NCBI GenBank assembly: GCA_019359595.1
Contig: JAHHGZ010000018.1
Coordinates: forward strand, 1 to 64,000
From: Cyanomargarita calcarea GSE-NOS-MK-12-04C
GTDB taxonomy: Bacteria > Cyanobacteriota > Cyanobacteriia > Cyanobacteriales > Nostocaceae
Reading direction: 5' to 3'
DNA: 64,000 bases
Made by a program: the position numbers and the translations under genes. The notes under the pieces were generated by a model. It did not search any database, was not told where the DNA came from, and worked only from the letters and a program-made list of their open reading frames with translations. Shown here piece by piece: positions 60,032 to 64,000 of this stretch (the stretch's first letter is position 1; each line of letters begins with the position of its first letter).

Positions 60032-60706
60032 CTATTGTATAAGACGAATTTGGCAACGATTACTTGTTAATCGGCCAGAGATTAATTGACCCCGGCAACT
60101 AATTCTAGTCTGAACGATTCTAGAATATCTTTTTTCCTGATAAACGCTGGATATGACTGATGTAATTGTGTCTCGTTCTTCAAACAATCCAATAAGTCTG
60201 ATTGGCACATCGAAGACATGATTTTGAATTAAAGCTTTCAACTGTTGAGCAGCCTGTTCATAGTAAAGAGTGCTGTTTGAAGCAGGAAACATTTGAGCCT
60301 TTGTAATAATAATTACAAGTTTTGTTGGGTATTCTGCGAAGATAGTACCTGCTTTAAATAATAATTCTGAACGTAAGGTATTATTTAATAAAAAGGGATA
60401 GTTAGAAAACTGTATTTCAAGAATAATACCTACTTTGGCAAAATCAATTTCTTTTCCTAAAAATCTATATTCAGCAGGAATGACTATATTATTCTGCCAT
60501 TTAAGCTTAACTAAGGCACTTTTAATGTATTCGTTCGTTCCAACTGGGTCGAATATTAGTTCTCCTTGTATTCCCCTCTGATCCGAAGGCTTAACATGCA
60601 ATGGCATCAAGGTGAGAGTGTCACTTATTTCTTTCCACTCTAAACTGTAGTTGGTACTAATAACACTATCAGCATTGTTGAAATCTAAAAACTGGATAAT
60701 AATAAT
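60032..60706 (-). CDS. BglII-like restriction endonuclease, apparent ATT start
   Basis: The frame matches BglII (recalled sequence) along its whole length: LMPLHVKPSDQ, LIFDPVGTNEYIK, FSNYPFLLNNTLRSEL, IIITKAQMFPASNS and HVFDVPIRLIGL. The BglII catalytic spacing D-x8-E-x-Q is kept in EIDFAKVGIILEIQ. No ATG, GTG or TTG is available until a TTG/ATG at 60610/60607, which would cut off ~32 residues. Yet the upstream codons continue to resemble BglII (LDFNNADSV...LEWKEISDTL against TDYNHADEI...LWKEIEETL). The full length of 223-224 residues requires an ATT: at 60706-60704, where it overlaps the controller stop as TAATT with GAGG seven bases upstream, or the next ATT codon at 60703. A lost ATG (TAATG to TAATT) is the alternative reading. 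Confidence 0.85.
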   Translation of the reverse strand: MIIIQFLDFNNADSVISTNYSLEWKEISDTLTLMPLHVKPSDQRGIQGELIFDPVGTNEYIKSALVKLKWQNNIVIPAEYRFLGKEIDFAKVGIILEIQFSNYPFLLNNTLRSELLFKAGTIFAEYPTKLVIIITKAQMFPASNSTLYYEQAAQQLKALIQNHVFDVPIRLIGLFEERDTITSVISSVYQEKRYSRIVQTRISCRGQLISGRLTSNRCQIRLIQ

Positions 60707-60954
60707 TAGTTTTCCTCTTTTTCTTCAAGTAGTTTTTTAATAAAAGTTGCTGGTTCAATTTGAAGAGCTTTTGCTACTTCCAAAAATTCGATTAAATCCA
60801 AACGACGCTCGCCACGCTCATATTTGGAGATATATGATTGTGGCCGTGAAAGCTTCGCTGATAGCTCAGATTGAGTAAGGTTAGCCAATTGGCGAGCTTT
60901 AATAAGAAGTTTACGAAATCGATTGTACTTTTCACTGAAAACAGATTTAGACAC
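60706..60954 (-). CDS. XRE-family controller protein of the R-M system
   Basis: 82 residues with a helix-turn-helix of the Cro/cI type (RKLLIKARQLANLTQSELSAKLSRPQSYISKYERGERRLDLIEFLEVAKALQI). Small XRE proteins encoded just upstream of an endonuclease are R-M controller (C) proteins, which delay endonuclease expression until methylation is complete. Its stop overlaps the presumed ATT start of the endonuclease gene, so R translation would depend on C translation. Start is a GTG at 60952-60954 with a poor ribosome site. I could not identify clear C-boxes in the bases upstream (60955-61030). Confidence 0.87.
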   Translation of the reverse strand: MSKSVFSEKYNRFRKLLIKARQLANLTQSELSAKLSRPQSYISKYERGERRLDLIEFLEVAKALQIEPATFIKKLLEEKEEN

Positions 60955-61262
60955 GCAAATTGATTTTTTCTTTGCGACAGCTTACTTGGTTTTTATGACA
61001 CTTAAGTTTCTAGTAGGGGGATGAGTAACAATCGCTCCGAAAACCGGGTTAAGGCGCTCAACGTCTATTATATATTGGTTTTGGATGCGTTATCTTTTAA
61101 GTGGATGTATAAGGGTAAAGTGTTAGCTATCTAATACTTGGCTTATTTACGCCAACCTGTACTAGCTTCTGCTTAAGGAAGGTTTTGCAGTCATTAACTG
61201 CTGATAGCAATTCGGCCCGGTCGCAGCGATAATTAAGTTAGGAAGTAATTTCAGTATTATTT
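60955..61262. other. Intergenic region between divergent controller and antitoxin-like genes
   Basis: About 300 bases without a gene. It should hold the controller/endonuclease promoter and its operator (near 60960-61020) and the promoter of the 61263 gene. A half-palindrome CTTAAG with GACAC lies at ~60994-61010, not clearly a C-box. Confidence 0.35.
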
Positions 61263-61589
61263 ATGGAAGTTCATAGCGTCGGAAATAATAACAATCAAAT
61301 ACTACCATTACTCCCAGAGGCTGATAAAGAAGAGTTAGAAGGCGTTGTGCAGGTGTTAGTAAATGTAACTAAGCTCCCTGTTGAAGTGGTTAAGCCACAT
61401 TTTGATGCATTGCTTTCGCAGTTGATGAAATCAAAACTGGAGCAACCATTTTACAAAACTGCAACCGCTTTTGAGTGGATAACAGCTTTTCGGGAATGGG
61501 CAGAGGGTCATAGGCGAGATACGCCCTTACTATCAGAGTATGCTTTAAGTCGGGCAGGAATATACGACGATGATGACGAAGATATTTAG
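61263..61589 (+). CDS. Antitoxin-like hypothetical protein upstream of a decayed PIN gene
   Basis: 108 residues, no named domain recognised. It is mostly helical (LLPEADKEELEGVVQVLVNVTKLPVEVVKPHFDALLSQLM), with an amphipathic middle (FEWITAFREWAEGHRRDTPLLSEYALSRAG) and an acidic end DDDDEDI. Its stop is immediately followed by the ATG of a PIN-domain gene remnant (TAGATG), the arrangement of a toxin-antitoxin operon, so I infer an antitoxin whose toxin has been lost. Only context supports this. Confidence 0.6.
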   Translation: MEVHSVGNNNNQILPLLPEADKEELEGVVQVLVNVTKLPVEVVKPHFDALLSQLMKSKLEQPFYKTATAFEWITAFREWAEGHRRDTPLLSEYALSRAGIYDDDDEDI

Positions 61590-62021
61590 ATGAGTTATTT
61601 TTTGTCGATACAAACTTATTGCTATTAAATGTACAGCCTCATCACCCAAACCAGAAACGATACTCAGAAAATCGTGCATTTTGAGAAAGATAAACAATTC
61701 TTCGTTATCAGTCCAGCAAATAAAAGTACACTCAATCCTCAACGTGCTGAGAAAGTCGAACCAGCGATAAACCTCCGGTTCGTGAAGCGCGATCGCTAGT
61801 TTTCTTGCTTCTGTGACAATTCTCGCTTTCAACACCGCAGAAGCTGAACATGCGGCTCAAGTTCGTGCTATTCTCAAAACTCAGGGACAGCCAATCGGTG
61901 CGGTGCGGTGTGTTAATCGCCGCAACTGCCTTGCAATATAATCTTCTCATGGTCACTGCAAACCAGCGAGAATTTGAACGAGTCCCTGGGCTACAGACAT
62001 TGAAGCCCAATCAGGATTACC
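61590..62021 (+). pseudogene. VapC-type PIN-domain toxin, frameshifted remnant
   Basis: Starts at ATG 61590 as MSYF. One extra T in the six-T run at 61598-61603 would restore FVDTNLLLLNVQPHHPNQK, a PIN N-terminus with the first catalytic Asp. This fragment stops near 61667. The C-terminal part returns at ~61786 (SAIASFLASVTILAFN, TAEAEHAAQVRAILKTQ, GQPIG). After another frame change near 61900 it continues VLIAATALQYNLLMVTANQREFERVPGLQ, the conserved VapC end; the usual PYD before VLIAATA is damaged. Total span fits a ~140-residue VapC. At least three lesions make it a pseudogene. Confidence 0.72.
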
Positions 62022-62076
62022 CCAGCACAAAAGTTACTGGGGAGGATGGGGTTTATCGAATTATACAAACAAAATA

Positions 62077-63906
62077 TTATTCAATCTTAATATTAAAGGG
62101 TAAGCGGGCGTAAATTCCTTGGGGGTCATTCATTTTTTGCAGGATTGCTAATTCATTTTGGAGTTTTTGCAATTCTTTAGTTAGGGGGTCGGCTGATTTA
62201 ACCACTCCTTGCATACCTAAAACAGTTCGGGCTTCCTCAGCGGCTTTTCCAAACAAACGTTCTTCAAAGGTACCTTGTTTGGGATGTTCATCCAGTTCCC
62301 AATCCTTGCCTAATTTTGCTTCCTTTGCGGCATAGGCGATCGCTGCATCCAAACCACCAATTTCATCAATTAAACCAATTTCTTTGGCTGTGACCCCAGA
62401 CCAAACTCGTCCTTGGGCAATTTCACCGACTCTTTGCTGTGGTAGTTTGCGACCTTGGGCGACTTTGTTCAAAAATAAATTATAAATTCGGTTGACACTG
62501 CGTTGGTAAATCGCCAATTCCTCGGGAGATTTGGGACGAGAAACTGTTTGGGCATCAGCATAGCGTCCGGTTTTGACTGAATCCCAGGTGATGCCGTTGT
62601 CGTTACCGAGTTTTTGAGCGTTGAATAGCAACCCAAATACACCAATGGAACCAGTAATTGTATTTGGTTCGGCAAAAATCCGGTTGGAGTCGCTAGCTAT
62701 CCAGTAACCACCAGAAGCTGCAACATCACCCATTGAGACTACAACTGGTTTGGTTTGACGGGTTAGCCGGACTTCTCGCTGCATCACTTCTGCTGCTGTC
62801 GCACTACCACCGGGACTATTTATCCGTAGGACAACTGCCTTAATATCCTTATCTTGACGAATTTTGCTGAAAATTTTGGCAAAGCGATCGCCTCCAACTT
62901 CGGCATCTGCACCTTGACCGTCAACAATATCTCCTTCGGCATAAACTACAGCAATTTGATTTTTGGAACTCCTTTCTAAACCAAATTGTTTGCCGGGGAC
63001 TTCTGCATAATTGTTCATGCTTATTTGACGAAATGATTTATCGTCTTTGTCGCTATCGGTTAAATCTTTGAGTTCCTTAACCACCTCATCTAAATAAGCT
63101 ACCTTATCGACTAGCTTGTTAGATTGGGCTTCATTCGCTTCCAGTAGAGATTGATTGTCAGCGATCGCCTGTAGTTGTTGCGGGGTAATTTTGCGACTTC
63201 CTCCCACGGTCTTGCGCCATTCTAACCAAGTATCGTCCAGGAGTTTCTGAGTTTGTTCCCGGTTCTCCGGACTGAGTTTGGGAAGGATAAACGGTTCTAC
63301 CGCTCCTTTGAATTTGCCCACTCGCACAACTTGAACGCCGATGCCATACTTCTGCAAAGCTCCCGCCAAGAACATCGGTTGCGAACTAAAACCGTTGACT
63401 TCCATCGCTCCTAGGGGATTAACCACAACGCTATTAGCAACAGAACTCAGGTAATAATTCTTTTCAGCCCAATCTGTGCTATAAGCGAAAATCTTTTTTC
63501 CAGAAGCACGGAACTTTTCCAATTCTTGACGCACTTCCTTGAGGGTGGCATAACCAGCAGTATTGGTTCCGGTGCGAGTTCCATCCAAATAGATACCAAC
63601 AATTCGCTTATCTAATCGTGCTTTTTCTATACTTTGCAGAACGTTGCGGAGTGCCATTCTGTTCTCCTCCACGCCTGATAGTGCTTTTTGAAAAACTTCA
63701 CCGGAACCTGGTTCCCCGTCGGTGATGTTCATCGATAAGTCAAAAACTAATACTGACTTGTTTTTCACCTCCGGACCACCATCTTTGGAACTAGCAGCCG
63801 CAAACAGCAGAAATAACAGTCCGGTCGTACCAATACCAAAGAAAATAAACAGTCCTAATAAGCTTCCAACTAAACTGGCAAAACTTTGTTTGAGAAAATT
63901 AGACAT
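62077..63906 (-). CDS. sppA: Signal peptide peptidase SppA (protease IV)
   Basis: 609 residues. An N-terminal membrane helix (~11-36, SLVGSLLGLFIFFGIGTTGLLFLLF) precedes two S49 repeats. The catalytic dyad is Lys200 (VGKFKGAVEPF) in the first repeat and Ser398 (SMGDVAASGGYWIAS) in the second, as in E. coli SppA. It degrades cleaved signal peptides in the membrane; in cyanobacteria related SppA proteins have been linked to light acclimation and antenna turnover. Repeat DNA (TAATAACTAAT-type on the coding strand) lies upstream of its start. The pseudogene runs into its 3' end on the other strand. Confidence 0.94.
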   Translation of the reverse strand: MSNFLKQSFASLVGSLLGLFIFFGIGTTGLLFLLFAAASSKDGGPEVKNKSVLVFDLSMNITDGEPGSGEVFQKALSGVEENRMALRNVLQSIEKARLDKRIVGIYLDGTRTGTNTAGYATLKEVRQELEKFRASGKKIFAYSTDWAEKNYYLSSVANSVVVNPLGAMEVNGFSSQPMFLAGALQKYGIGVQVVRVGKFKGAVEPFILPKLSPENREQTQKLLDDTWLEWRKTVGGSRKITPQQLQAIADNQSLLEANEAQSNKLVDKVAYLDEVVKELKDLTDSDKDDKSFRQISMNNYAEVPGKQFGLERSSKNQIAVVYAEGDIVDGQGADAEVGGDRFAKIFSKIRQDKDIKAVVLRINSPGGSATAAEVMQREVRLTRQTKPVVVSMGDVAASGGYWIASDSNRIFAEPNTITGSIGVFGLLFNAQKLGNDNGITWDSVKTGRYADAQTVSRPKSPEELAIYQRSVNRIYNLFLNKVAQGRKLPQQRVGEIAQGRVWSGVTAKEIGLIDEIGGLDAAIAYAAKEAKLGKDWELDEHPKQGTFEERLFGKAAEEARTVLGMQGVVKSADPLTKELQKLQNELAILQKMNDPQGIYARLPFNIKIE

Positions 63907-64000
63907 TTTTTTTATTAGTTATTAGTCATTGGTCATTGATGACATAGACCTTCCCTCTCGGTAGGACAAATGACAAATGACTTCATATTTATAATTCCAC

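Noticed and set aside
61545-61835. 96-codon minus-strand frame opposite the PIN relic
   Set aside because: It overlaps the antitoxin-like gene end and the pseudogene on the other strand, has no ribosome site, and PIN motifs on the plus strand explain the sequence better.

Overview
The window comes from a filamentous, probably heterocyst-forming cyanobacterium (Nostoc/Tolypothrix/Calothrix type). The evidence is the very frequent HIP1 octamer GCGATCGC, heptameric intergenic repeats of the GGAGTTA/TAACTCC kind, an XisH-XisI pair, a cyanobacterial-type truncated KdpD, and a PixGHIJL phototaxis cluster with cyanobacteriochrome GAF domains. I found no rRNA, tRNA or CRISPR array.

Layout. 0.2-7 kb: ssb, an FAD-dependent hydroxylase, a MalK/UgpC-like ABC ATPase, a small secreted Cys protein, a possible 39-residue membrane protein, a MITE-like element and the elongation PBP2. 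7-12 kb: polyamine uptake genes potA, potD and potB without potC. A complete MITE with target duplication sits between potA and potD, and an overlapping pair (small helical protein plus retropepsin-like protease) sits between potD and potB. 12-13.8 kb: a NarL-type regulator and its membrane histidine kinase. 14.4-20.8 kb: kdpA-kdpB-kdpF-like-kdpC and a kinase-less kdpD, with another MITE-like element between kdpA and kdpB. 21-24.6 kb: an SRPBCC protein and a FIST-sensor/GAF-kinase pair.

24.7-36.6 kb (minus strand) is a phototaxis operon in the order pixG-pixH-pixI-pixJ-pixL. PixJ is a soluble receptor with six GAF domains; five carry the bilin-binding cysteine and they fall into three sequence classes. 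A four-helix-bundle gene flanked by heptamer repeat arrays separates pixJ from pixL. 37.5-46.5 kb: murQ, a DUF3110 protein, a giant TamB-like protein, xisH/xisI and a DUF2795 protein. 47-56.6 kb: a multi-HAMP hybrid kinase (nine 276-bp tandem repeats), CheR, CheB and a second hybrid kinase, all on the plus strand and looking like one signalling cluster.

57-64 kb: a lone sugar-ABC permease, a DUF3891 protein, a complete BglII-like restriction-modification system (N4-cytosine-type methyltransferase, endonuclease, controller), an intact antitoxin-like gene followed by a decayed PIN toxin gene, and sppA. The endonuclease reading frame matches BglII over its full length only if translation starts at an ATT codon that overlaps the controller stop codon (TAATT). 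This is the most surprising single observation in the window. The two signalling clusters, the repeat-borne gene boundaries and the small mobile elements make this an accessory-rich stretch of an otherwise ordinary cyanobacterial chromosome.
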